DNA of 59,641 nucleotides from Verrucomicrobiaceae bacterium. Lineage in GTDB: Bacteria > Verrucomicrobiota > Verrucomicrobiia > Verrucomicrobiales > Verrucomicrobiaceae. The position numbers and the translations under genes were made by a program. The stretch covers positions 1 to 59,641 of the forward strand of contig JAEUHJ010000118.1 of NCBI GenBank assembly GCA_016795375.1, in the 5' to 3' direction. Positions 17,481 through 25,105 of this stretch are shown here, piece by piece. Numbering within the stretch: the first letter of the stretch is position 1; the number at the start of each line of letters is the position of its first letter. The notes beneath the pieces were generated by a model. That model was given only the letters and a program-made list of their open reading frames with translations. It ran no database searches and was not told the origin of the DNA.

Positions 17481-18281
17481 TTAGCGAGAGCTGAAGATTT
17501 GGAGAAGGTGGTCGAGCTCGGCATCGACCTCGGCCTCGTTTTCGACGGTGGCGGCAATGTGTTTTTGCAAAAGGTCGCGGTAGCGCTTGCGCAGACGATG
17601 CACGGCGACGCGGGCGGCCTGTTCGTTGATGCCGAGTTTTTGCGCGGCCTCTTCATGGCTCGGCGGCTCTGCCTTCCAGGAAAGAAAGCCACTGAGCACG
17701 GCAAAAATTTCGCCACGCTCGCTGCGCTGGTACTCGGCTTCGAGTTCACGCAGCACATTTTCCAGCAGCGTGACTGCCCAGCGCTGCTCGAACAAGTGCT
17801 CGGGGTCGTCCTGGTCGGCGAGTTCGCGTGAGAGGCGGTCCTCGGCCATCATGACGTCGAGTTCGAGATGCTCGCGCCCGCCGCCGCGTTTGAGCGCCTG
17901 ATCGTGCCGCCACACGCTTTGAAGATAATTTTTCACGGCGACGAGGATGAAGCTGCGCAGGCGGCCGTTTTTCGCGTCCACCTCCGCGAGATCGCCGCGC
18001 TCCAGCAGGCGCTCGAAGAAACCCTGCGTGTGATCCTCCGCGTCGTGCGGCTGATAGCCGCGGCCGCGGATGTGCGCGTAAACCGGATACCAGTAGAGCT
18101 TGCAAACGCTGGCGAGAGCGCGGCGCGCGGACTCGTCATCGCCGCGCAGACGCACGAGCTGCGACCACGGCGTGGCCGGAAAGAGGCCGGGAGTCGCGGG
18201 AGCTGGCGCAGGAGTCGTCACGCGGCGAGTTTGCGCCAGCGGCGGCGGCAGGGTCAAGGCGCTTGAAGGCATGAGAGTCAT
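17481..18281 (-). CDS. ECF-type RNA polymerase sigma factor
   Basis: A 266-residue sigma-70 family factor of the extracytoplasmic-function group. A Pro/Ala-rich N-terminal extension (about residues 1-40) precedes region 2 (CKLYWYPVYAHIRGRGYQPHDAEDHTQGFFERLL), where the DAED-type motif is clear. After a long linker comes region 4 with PSHEEAAQKLGINEQAARVAVHRLRKRYRDLL, a helix-turn-helix for the -35 element. A further acidic tail (VENEAEVDAELDHLLQIF) is not part of minimal ECF proteins and may be regulatory. No anti-sigma gene is adjacent; instead the kinase follows by 39 bp, as in ECF groups regulated by Ser/Thr kinases. ATG 18281 or 18272 may start it. Confidence 0.9.
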   Translation of the reverse strand: MTLMPSSALTLPPPLAQTRRVTTPAPAPATPGLFPATPWSQLVRLRGDDESARRALASVCKLYWYPVYAHIRGRGYQPHDAEDHTQGFFERLLERGDLAEVDAKNGRLRSFILVAVKNYLQSVWRHDQALKRGGGREHLELDVMMAEDRLSRELADQDDPEHLFEQRWAVTLLENVLRELEAEYQRSERGEIFAVLSGFLSWKAEPPSHEEAAQKLGINEQAARVAVHRLRKRYRDLLQKHIAATVENEAEVDAELDHLLQIFSSR

Positions 18282-18295
18282 AAAACAAGGGAGAA

Positions 18296-18320
18296 GCCTG
18301 CCGGGGGTGAGCCGGCAGGC
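18296..18320 (-). terminator. Hairpin between RTX-like gene and sigma gene
   Basis: A perfect 9-bp GC-rich stem (GCCTGCCGG with CCGGCAGGC) around a 7-nt loop. On the minus strand it follows the RTX-like gene by 30 bp and leads into TTCTCCCTTGTTTTA just before the sigma start. It is a weak terminator or attenuator that would lower sigma-kinase transcription relative to the secreted protein. Confidence 0.5.
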
Positions 18321-18350
18321 CGTGAGGGTTGGTTTTGAAACGCGGGGTGT

Positions 18351-18890
18351 TTAGAAATCAGGGGCGCCGGCGTCGATCTCGTCGATCTCATCGGTGCCGC
18401 CGCCGCCCCAGAGGTCGTCATCGTCCATGCTATCGCCAGTGAGCGAACCGCCGCCGAGCAGGTGCAGGATCATCGCGTCGGTGAGGGACATCGGTTTGAG
18501 CGAGTCGTTGCCGTTGCCACCGCAGATTTCCGCTGGGACGACCGGGCCGGTGAGCGCGGCCCACATGGCCATGGGATCAGGAGCGACGGGGGGCCGGGGC
18601 GGAGGAGCAATGCCAAGCGGATCGGTCGTGAGGCCTTGCAAGACGGGCGGCTGGGCGGGATTCGGCACGAGGCCAGGCTGCGGCGCTCCGGCGACGACGC
18701 CGAGCGGATCGGAGACGAGACCCTGGGGTACGGGAGGCACGAACTGGTCGTCATCGGCACCACCGCAGAGGGAGGGAGCACCGAAGACTTGGTCGTCGTC
18801 GGCACCGCCGCACAAGTTGTCATTCGCGTGAATGCTGGCACCGCCGCAAAGCAGCGCCGTGGTGAGAAGGAGGATGGGGTTTGTTTTCAT
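18351..18890 (-). CDS. Secreted acidic protein with RTX-like Cys/Asp repeats
   Basis: A 179-residue exported protein with a signal peptide (about 1-22). The mature part carries four short units: LCGGADDDQ twice, ICGGNGNDS, and LWGGGGTDE near the C-terminus. They follow the GGxGxD pattern of RTX calcium-binding nonapeptides; GGNGNDSL fits fully, the others are degenerate. Three units carry a Cys before GG. Between them are two longer repeats (GLVSDPLGVV, GLTTDPLGIA) in a Pro-rich linker. RTX units are usually tandem, while here they are spaced, so calcium binding is uncertain and disulfide or metal binding is an alternative. It is the first gene before the ECF sigma and the kinase on this strand. 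Confidence 0.75.
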   Translation of the reverse strand: MKTNPILLLTTALLCGGASIHANDNLCGGADDDQVFGAPSLCGGADDDQFVPPVPQGLVSDPLGVVAGAPQPGLVPNPAQPPVLQGLTTDPLGIAPPPRPPVAPDPMAMWAALTGPVVPAEICGGNGNDSLKPMSLTDAMILHLLGGGSLTGDSMDDDDLWGGGGTDEIDEIDAGAPDF

Positions 18891-18990
18891 GACTTGTCTT
18901 TCGTTGGAGGTTTTCCCAGCTCCGGGGGGTTGTGGAGGAGCTGTTCACAGGGGAGGAGAGCAGGTCGCGAAAAAGTGTTACAGGCCGGGC

Positions 18991-19027
18991 AAAAAAAATC
19001 CGCCACCGTGGGACACACGGTGGCGGA
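18991..19027 (-). terminator. Rho-independent terminator of the cytochrome gene
   Basis: A 12-bp perfect stem (18999-19010 with 19016-19027) with a 5-nt loop. On the minus strand it is followed by eight T residues (A-run at 18991-18998). It lies 25 bp after the stop of the cytochrome gene and separates that gene from the RTX-like-sigma-kinase block. Confidence 0.88.
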
Positions 19028-19052
19028 TGAGGAAAATCGAGGCTGGCAGAGG

Positions 19053-19619
19053 TTACTTCGTCGCGGATTTGGCCTGTGCCTGGCTTTCAGGAGACAAACG
19101 CGTGAGCGGGACGATGTGGGTGACGCCGGTGGAGGAGATTTTCAGCAGCACGCCGTCGCCTTGCAAGCCCATGAACTCGGCCTCGATGACCTTGCCATCA
19201 TTGCTGGTCCATTTCATGGCACCACCGGCGGCAGGTGCTGATGCAGGAGCGGGGGCGGGGGACGCGCCACCGCCGGTGAGACTGGCACCTTCATTGATCC
19301 AGCCTTTGAGAAGATCGATCTCCGCGTCCGTCAGGCGGTTTTTTCCGTCAGGAGGCATCACGTCGGCGTCATCATTCGGCAGGGTGCAGTTGATGAGCAT
19401 CGTGCTCTTCATCGCCTCGCCAGGAATGATGTTTTTACCGGGTCCGATCTGTTCGGGCAGCTTGTCGTCATCGAGCGCGAGCTTGCCCTTGACCTTTTTG
19501 GTCACGCTGTGGCAGGCGTAGCATTTGTTGCGGAAGATCGGGACAATCTGTGATTTGAAATCGACTGCGGTAGCGGTGCCGACGGCTGTGAAGAGAACTA
19601 GGAGGATGCGAGATTTCAT
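19053..19619 (-). CDS. Small exported c-type cytochrome with SHD1-like C-terminus
   Basis: A 188-residue exported protein. After the signal peptide (1-18), VDFKSQIVPIFRNKCYACHS gives a CxxCH haem site typical of the planctomycete cytochrome C (PSCyt1) domain, and VMPPDGKNRLTDAEIDLLKGWINEG is the usual end of that domain, with Met as the likely sixth ligand. An Ala/Pro linker follows, then about 55 residues (MKWTSNDGKVIEAEFMGLQGDGVLLK...VPLTRLSPESQAQA) that match the SHD1-like module seen in the two proteins at 32-33.6 kb. It is a monocistronic unit closed by a strong terminator. The role in electron transfer or carbohydrate oxidation is unknown. Confidence 0.82.
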   Translation of the reverse strand: MKSRILLVLFTAVGTATAVDFKSQIVPIFRNKCYACHSVTKKVKGKLALDDDKLPEQIGPGKNIIPGEAMKSTMLINCTLPNDDADVMPPDGKNRLTDAEIDLLKGWINEGASLTGGGASPAPAPASAPAAGGAMKWTSNDGKVIEAEFMGLQGDGVLLKISSTGVTHIVPLTRLSPESQAQAKSATK

Positions 19620-19878
19620 GCAAGGCGGGTCATGAAACGATCAAAACCGTTGTTTGCCTAGCTATTTTCACCTTTTGCCGGACTGATGTGGTGGAAAATG
19701 AGGAAATCGAGGAGCCGCCGGGCTTCATTGAGCGGATCAATTGGGTATTTCGCAGATTGAATGAGAGAATATCACTTTTGTATATAAAACCGATAGACTA
19801 TTGTCATAATGGGCCTTGCCCCCTGCTTGCTTTCGTGCCATCCTCGTGCAGTCTCCCACCCCTCCATTCCCACCCAAC
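19620..19878. other. Divergent intergenic region upstream of cysI
   Basis: 259 bp between divergent starts, noticeably AT-rich from about 19740 to 19810. It holds the candidate cysI promoter and a near-palindrome (annotated separately). A short open frame from 19688 reads out of frame into cysI and is not considered a gene. Confidence 0.5.
19757..19801 (+). promoter_or_regulatory. Candidate sigma-70 promoter and operator for cysI
   Basis: TTGAAT at 19757-19762 and TATATA at 19781-19786 are 18 bp apart, a good -35/-10 pair in an AT-rich stretch. ATAGACTAT at 19793-19801, within the imperfect 13-bp palindrome CGATAGACTATTG, would cover the start of transcription about 78-86 bp before the cysI ATG. 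The palindrome position suits a repressor; no regulator can be named. Confidence 0.45.
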
Positions 19879-21669
19879 ATGTCCAAAGCCTCCGTCGAAG
19901 AACTCAAACTCGAATCCCTGGGCCTGCGTGGCCGAATCGCTGAAGAGTTCGCGGACACCTCCCTGTCCCACATTTCAGATGACTCGAGCAACCTTCTCAA
20001 ACACCACGGTTCCTACCAGCAGGACAACCGCGATGTGCGCGCCGAGCGTTCCAAGGCGAAGCTCGACAAGGACTGGAGCTTCATGGTTCGCAGCAAGATG
20101 CCCGGCGGACGTGTCACGGCCAGGCAGTGGCTCATTCACGACGAGCTTTGCGCCAAGGCCATGGGCAGCCTGCGCCTGACCAACCGCCAAGGCATCCAGC
20201 TCCACGGTGTGCTCAAAGGCGGGATCAAGGAGGTCATTCATAATGTCTGCCACAGCGGCATGAGCACCATGGGCGCCTGCGGCGATGTCGTGCGCAACAC
20301 CATGGGACCTGCGGCCCCGATCAAAGACGCCGTCCACACCGACACGCAAAAACTTGCCGAGGAATTCAGCCGCCGCTTCCTCTGGCGCAGCTCGGCCTAC
20401 GCGGACATCTGGCTCGACGGCGAGAAGGTGGACCCGAACTGGGCTCCGGCGCGTGAACCCAATCCCGCCGTGCGCGCCATCACCAAGGCGCCCGAAGGGG
20501 ATGACCCCATCTACGGCAAGGTCTATCTGCCCCGCAAATTCAAGATCGGCATCGCCGTCCAGCCCTGCAATGACGTGGATGTTTACTCGCAGGACTGCGG
20601 CCTCGTGCCGCACGTCGTGGACGGCCAGATCGAAGGCCACACCCTCATCGTCGGCGGCGGCTTTGGCATGAGCCACGGCCAGCTCGCCACGCGCCCCAAC
20701 CTCGGCAAGCCGCTGCTCTATGTGAGGCGCGAACACGTCGCGGACGCCGTCGAAGCCGTCGTCACCACCCAGCGCGACTTCGGCAACCGCACCGACCGCA
20801 AGAACGCCCGTCTCAAATACACCCTGGAAAAAATGGGTTTTGAGAACTTCCACGCCGAGGTCGTGCGCCGCCTGCCCGGCATTGAGATCTTCCCGCCGAA
20901 AGAGCTGAAATTCGACACGGTCGAGGACAACCTCGGCTGGCATGAGCAGGGCGACGGCAAGCTCTACTGCGCGGTTTATATCAGCATGGGACGCGTCACG
21001 GACCGCGAAGGCGGCCCGCAATACCGCGCCTGCTTCGCCGAAATCGCCCGAACGCTGGACCTGCCCTACATCGTCACGCCCAACGCGAATCTCATCATCG
21101 CCGAGGTCGCACCGGAGCAAAAAGATGCCGTCGATGCCATCCTGGCCAAGCACGGCGTCGCCCACACCGACGGCATGACCCGTGCGCGCAAAGTCGCCCA
21201 CGCCTGCGTCGCCCTGCCCACCTGCGGCCTCTCCCTGAGCGAATCCGAGCGCGTGCTGCCCGGCTTCATGGACAAGATCGACGAAATACTGCGCGAACTC
21301 GGCCTGGAAAACGAGCCCATCCTCATTCGCATGACCGGTTGTCCGAACGGCTGCGGCCGCCCGTACAATGCCGATTTCAGTTTCGTCGGCCGCTCGCCGA
21401 ACAAATACGCCTTGTTTGTCGGCGGCAGCATCCGTGGTGATCGTCTGGCCGGCCTCGAATACAAAACCGTCCTCGGCGAAGAAATCCCCGGCAAGGTGCG
21501 CGTCTTCCTCGAAGCCTTCAAAGCGGAGCGCCAGCCCGGCGAGATCTTCGCCGATTGGTTCAACCGTACCCGCATCAAAGGCGAGGAACCCACGCCGGAA
21601 CAGTTCCACGTCGAATTCGCCGAACGTGCCGCGAAACTCGCGGGCGCGAAGGTGGAGGCGGCGGGTTGA
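19879..21669 (+). CDS. cysI: Assimilatory sulfite reductase, hemoprotein subunit
   Basis: A 596-residue CysI homologue that reduces sulfite to sulfide with six electrons for cysteine synthesis. The N-terminal string LLKHHGSYQQDNRDVRAER and later TQRDFGNRTDRKNARLKYTLE match CysI. The four cluster and siroheme ligands are C443 and C449 (ACVALPTCGL) and C488 and C492 (TGCPNGCGRP), with CX5C and CX3C spacing. The E. coli enzyme needs CysJ flavoprotein as donor; no cysJ is next to this gene, so electrons may come from ferredoxin or a distant gene. Nitrite reductase is a less likely alternative given the full-length similarity to CysI. It has its own AT-rich promoter region. Confidence 0.92.
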   Translation: MSKASVEELKLESLGLRGRIAEEFADTSLSHISDDSSNLLKHHGSYQQDNRDVRAERSKAKLDKDWSFMVRSKMPGGRVTARQWLIHDELCAKAMGSLRLTNRQGIQLHGVLKGGIKEVIHNVCHSGMSTMGACGDVVRNTMGPAAPIKDAVHTDTQKLAEEFSRRFLWRSSAYADIWLDGEKVDPNWAPAREPNPAVRAITKAPEGDDPIYGKVYLPRKFKIGIAVQPCNDVDVYSQDCGLVPHVVDGQIEGHTLIVGGGFGMSHGQLATRPNLGKPLLYVRREHVADAVEAVVTTQRDFGNRTDRKNARLKYTLEKMGFENFHAEVVRRLPGIEIFPPKELKFDTVEDNLGWHEQGDGKLYCAVYISMGRVTDREGGPQYRACFAEIARTLDLPYIVTPNANLIIAEVAPEQKDAVDAILAKHGVAHTDGMTRARKVAHACVALPTCGLSLSESERVLPGFMDKIDEILRELGLENEPILIRMTGCPNGCGRPYNADFSFVGRSPNKYALFVGGSIRGDRLAGLEYKTVLGEEIPGKVRVFLEAFKAERQPGEIFADWFNRTRIKGEEPTPEQFHVEFAERAAKLAGAKVEAAG

Positions 21670-21738
21670 GGCATCCCTGCGGCAAAACTTCACATCCTGG
21701 AGCTTGTCGGGCGCGCTTCTTTGCGCCAATAAACCGCC

Positions 21739-22080
21739 ATGTCCGTGCAAACCTACCACATCCTCCATCTCGTCGGCCTGATCTGTGTTTTCATCGGCTT
21801 CGGCGGCCTGCTTTCCAGCGAGGGCGCGAAGAAGGCCATGAAATGGCACGGCATCGGCCTCGTGATCAGCCTCGTGTCCGGTTTCGGCATGCTGGCGAAG
21901 ATGGGCATCATGGGCGCGATGCCCGTGTGGGTCTGGATCAAGATCGCGCTCTGGCTCGTACTCGGCTTCCTGCCGGTGCTGGCAAAGCGCCGCGCCCTCG
22001 CCGCACCGGTTGTCGTCTTGATCGCCGTGATCATTGGCGCGGCCCTCGCCTGCCTGGGTTACTTGAAGCCGGTGTTCTGA
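21739..22080 (+). CDS. Small four-helix membrane protein
   Basis: A 113-residue integral membrane protein with about four hydrophobic segments (roughly 8-25, 40-57, 62-80 and 88-107) separated by short basic loops such as KKAMKWH and LAKRR. No catalytic or metal-binding motif is visible. It starts 69 bp after cysI on the same strand, so it may be co-transcribed, but a link to sulfur metabolism cannot be shown. It resembles many uncharacterised small membrane proteins. Confidence 0.7.
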   Translation: MSVQTYHILHLVGLICVFIGFGGLLSSEGAKKAMKWHGIGLVISLVSGFGMLAKMGIMGAMPVWVWIKIALWLVLGFLPVLAKRRALAAPVVVLIAVIIGAALACLGYLKPVF

Positions 22081-22130
22081 GTCGATCCACGCACGCTTGA
22101 TTCAACATCACTTGAATGGTCTGCGGTTGA

Positions 22131-22946
22131 TCACTTCGTCTTCCCGGCATCGAGAAACTCGATCGCCTTCTTGAGCCAGCCGCCCGTCGGCGGCTGGTGG
22201 GCCTGGCCGGGGATGTTCAGGAGATCGACAGCCTTGAAGCCCTCTTTTTTAAATCCGTTCTCATAAACGGCGCTGGTGTTCTTGAGGTTGAAGTCTTTTT
22301 CGCCGGTGACGAGGACGTAGCGGCAGTCGGTCTTCGCGAGGGCGGCGACCTCGTCGTGCGGGATGTAGCGCGCCTCAAAGACCTCAGTTTTGTCGAGGGT
22401 GACGATATCGGTGTAAAAGTTCACGCCCATGAAGGCGATGGTGCCGGTGAACATGTCGGCGTAGCAGACACCGAGCATGCTCGCGACGCGACCGCCGCCG
22501 GAAAAGCCGGAGACATAGACGCGGGCGGGATCGATGTCGTAGAGATCGCGCAGATTGTCGTTGGCATCGACGGCCATGCGCATGCGGGCGAAGACCTCAC
22601 GGTTGTTGCCGGAGTTGTGGGCGCCGACGAAGATGAGCTTCTTGTCGGCAAGTACAGCCTCCCATTCGGGCGAGATTGACGGGGCATTGCCGGGGCTGAT
22701 CCAGATGAAGAGGCCGTGGGGATCGCCCTTCTTGTATTTCTTCGGCACGATGATGTCGAACTTCTCCATGCTGATGTCGTAGGGCGGCGGAGTCTCGGCG
22801 GCGTGCATGCGCATCTTGAGCTGCGCATTGTCCGAAACCTGCGGCGAGCGCTGAAAGGTGATGGGTGAGCGCACACCGGGCTTGATCGTGTCCGCCGCGG
22901 CGGCCAGCGAGATGAAAAGGCTGAAGATCAGGATTAACCGGGACAT
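22131..22946 (-). CDS. Exported alpha/beta-hydrolase, esterase type
   Basis: A 271-residue protein with a signal peptide (1-18). YDISMEKFDIIVPKKYKKGDPHGLFIWISPG is the opening strand region of an esterase D/poly-hydroxybutyrate depolymerase-like fold. GFSGGG centres the nucleophile Ser149, VYVSGFSGGGRVASM is its elbow, and His250 in PGQAHQPP is the likely catalytic His; an acid in VTGEKDFN could complete the triad. Such esterases in Verrucomicrobia often deacylate plant polysaccharides, which would fit the sulfatase 84 bp away on the opposite strand. The substrate is not determined. Confidence 0.78.
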   Translation of the reverse strand: MSRLILIFSLFISLAAAADTIKPGVRSPITFQRSPQVSDNAQLKMRMHAAETPPPYDISMEKFDIIVPKKYKKGDPHGLFIWISPGNAPSISPEWEAVLADKKLIFVGAHNSGNNREVFARMRMAVDANDNLRDLYDIDPARVYVSGFSGGGRVASMLGVCYADMFTGTIAFMGVNFYTDIVTLDKTEVFEARYIPHDEVAALAKTDCRYVLVTGEKDFNLKNTSAVYENGFKKEGFKAVDLLNIPGQAHQPPTGGWLKKAIEFLDAGKTK

Positions 22947-23029
22947 GCAGCAATCAAAGCGTCCGCGCGCCGGGTTGTCGATGCTGGAATGTGTGCAATG
23001 CGGTGGTCGCGGGCGGCGTTCATGGGCAC

Positions 23030-24451
23030 ATGAAGGTTCTGTTTTCCCTGCTTCTGCTCACCTCGTTCATTCAAGCCGCCGACCATGCTCCGAACATCAT
23101 CTTCATCCTCGCGGATGATCTCGGTTACACGGACGTGGCATGTTTCGGCTCGAAGTACTATGAGACGCCGAACATCGACAGGCTGGCGTCGCAAGGCATG
23201 AAGCTGACGCGGCATCATCACTGCCAGAACTGCCAGCCGACGCGCGCGGCGCTGATGACCGGGCAGTATGCGCCGCGCACGGGAGTTTACACGGTGGGCG
23301 GCATCGGGCGTTTTGATTGGAAATCGCGGCCGCTGCGCCCGGTGGACAACACGGAGAACCTGCCGCTGGAGAAGGTCACGATCGCTCAGACGATGAAGAA
23401 GGCAGGCTATGCGACGGGGATGTTCGGCAAATGGCACCTTGGCCAGGGAGGCGCGCATCATCCGGGGCGGCGTGGTTTTGACGAGGCGATCGTGTCGATG
23501 GGCAGGCACTTTGATTTTGTGACGAAGCCGGAGGTGGAACATCCGAAAGGGCAATACCTGGCGGATTTTCTCACGGACAAGGCGGTGGATTTCATCCGGC
23601 GGCACAAGGACGGCCCGTTCTTCCTGTATCTGCCGCATTACGCCGTGCATTCACCGCATCAGGCGAAGGAAGATCTGGTCGCGAAGTTCAAGGGCAAAGC
23701 GACCGCGGGCGGACATCATGATCCGACGTATGCGGCGATGATCGCGAGCGTGGATGAAAGCGTGGGCCGTGTGATGAAGGAGCTGGATGAGCTGAAGCTG
23801 GCGGACAACACGGTGCTCATCTTCAGCAGCGACAACGGCGGCGTGGGCGGCTATGCGCGCGAGGGCATCCAAGGCGGCGACATCACAGACAACGCCCCGC
23901 TGCGCAGCGGCAAGGGCAGCCTGTATGAAGGCGGGACGCGCGTGCCGTTCATCGTGCGCTGGCCGGGCGTGACGAAGGCCGGGGCAGCCTGTGATGTGCC
24001 GACGATCCATGTGGATCTTTATCCGACCTTCGCGGCGATCAGCAAAGCAACACCGCCGGAAGGCCAGACGCTCGATGGAGAGAGCCTGGCACCGCTGTTT
24101 CATGACCCGGCGGCCAGTTTGAAGCGCGAGGCGATCTATCAGCACTTCCCAGGTTACCTCGGCGCGGGTGAAGGCACCTGGCGCACGACGCCGGTGGGCT
24201 TGATCGAAGCGGGCGACTGGAAGCTGATGGAATTCTTCGAGGACGGCCGTCTGGAGCTGTACAATCTCAAAGACGACATCGGCGAGCGGAAGAACCTGGC
24301 GGCGGAGAACCCGGACAAGGTGAAGGAGCTGCACGCGAAGATGCTCGCATGGCGTGAAGGCATCAAAGCACCGATGCCGGCGAAGAACGCGTCTCAAACA
24401 AGCCCGGAGCCGAAGAAGAAGGGCAAAAAGAAAAAACAGGCCGTGGAGTGA
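23030..24451 (+). CDS. Sulfatase (arylsulfatase A-like)
   Basis: A 473-residue secreted type I sulfatase. The signal peptide is residues 1-16, then APNIIFILADDLGYTDVACFG with metal ligands, and CQPTR at 68-72 as the formylglycine site. GKWHLG, IFSSDNGG and GKGSLYEGGTRVPFIVRWPG are standard sulfatase landmarks. The C-terminus ends in a very basic tail of Lys residues (KKKGKKKKQ), a feature of several PVC sulfatases. The ATG at 23030 is preferred because it opens directly on the leader. It is divergent from the esterase at 22946. A sulfatase-maturating enzyme is needed but none is in this window. Confidence 0.92.
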   Translation: MKVLFSLLLLTSFIQAADHAPNIIFILADDLGYTDVACFGSKYYETPNIDRLASQGMKLTRHHHCQNCQPTRAALMTGQYAPRTGVYTVGGIGRFDWKSRPLRPVDNTENLPLEKVTIAQTMKKAGYATGMFGKWHLGQGGAHHPGRRGFDEAIVSMGRHFDFVTKPEVEHPKGQYLADFLTDKAVDFIRRHKDGPFFLYLPHYAVHSPHQAKEDLVAKFKGKATAGGHHDPTYAAMIASVDESVGRVMKELDELKLADNTVLIFSSDNGGVGGYAREGIQGGDITDNAPLRSGKGSLYEGGTRVPFIVRWPGVTKAGAACDVPTIHVDLYPTFAAISKATPPEGQTLDGESLAPLFHDPAASLKREAIYQHFPGYLGAGEGTWRTTPVGLIEAGDWKLMEFFEDGRLELYNLKDDIGERKNLAAENPDKVKELHAKMLAWREGIKAPMPAKNASQTSPEPKKKGKKKKQAVE

Positions 24452-24458
24452 TCCCCAC

Positions 24459-25037
24459 TCACGCCATACGCGCCAGATAGACGAAAGCCGGCGGCAGATT
24501 CCCCCAGACGATGCGCGTGGTTTCCACGCCATGCGTCATCTCATGCAGCAGGGAACGGAACTGCCGCCCGCCGGGCAGATGATGGAAACCCCAGTAGGCG
24601 AAGGTCGTGAAGCAGCCGCCGGGAGCGAGATGCGGGAGCACGTTGCCGAGAATCGACTGCTGCAATCCACGCGGAAAGGACGTCCACGGCAGGCCGCTGA
24701 TGACAACGTCGAACTTTTCACCGGCTGCGAGCACCTGGGAGAAATCGAAATTCCGCGCATCCGCGCACTCGAAGCGCATCCTCGGAAAACGCGGCCGGAG
24801 CTGGCCCACAAATGTTTCGTTGAGTTCGATGCCGAGGTATCCTGCCGTGTGCGGCATGACATCGGCGATGGCTGTGGTGAGCGCGCCGGTGCCGGGGCCG
24901 AGCTCGAGGATGCGCCGCGCCTGCCAGACGCCGGCGGCCTCCATCATGCGTTCCGCCAACGCGGGACTGGAAGGTGCCACCGCGCCAATGGTCTTCCAAT
25001 TGTGGCGAAGTTCTTTGATGAAGGCGGCGGCGGACAT
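24459..25037 (-). CDS. SAM-dependent methyltransferase, phospholipid N-methyltransferase-like
   Basis: A 192-residue class I methyltransferase. ILELGPGTGALT at about 43-54 is motif I, GYLGIELNETF gives the acidic residue that binds the ribose of SAM, FECADARNFDF is motif III, and DVVISGLPWTSFPRG is motif IV/post-I. The size, the opening HNWKTIGAVAPSSPALAERMM, and GLPWTSFP resemble the rhizobial PmtA type, which methylates phosphatidylethanolamine. rRNA adenine dimethylases share motif I, but the NLPY motif is replaced by GLPW. It is convergent with the sulfatase (7-bp gap). Function is inferred by similarity only. Confidence 0.75.
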   Translation of the reverse strand: MSAAAFIKELRHNWKTIGAVAPSSPALAERMMEAAGVWQARRILELGPGTGALTTAIADVMPHTAGYLGIELNETFVGQLRPRFPRMRFECADARNFDFSQVLAAGEKFDVVISGLPWTSFPRGLQQSILGNVLPHLAPGGCFTTFAYWGFHHLPGGRQFRSLLHEMTHGVETTRIVWGNLPPAFVYLARMA

Positions 25038-25105
25038 TCGGGGGCCGATGCTAGCGAGTCCGCGCAGCCGTGCGAGAGCTTTTCCCCGTCAAAAAGCGAC
25101 TCCCT

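Noticed and set aside
19975..21849. A 624-codon minus-strand frame opposite cysI
   Set aside because: It lies fully over cysI, whose four cluster cysteines and family strings are clear. The composition of the antisense frame is typical of a shadow.
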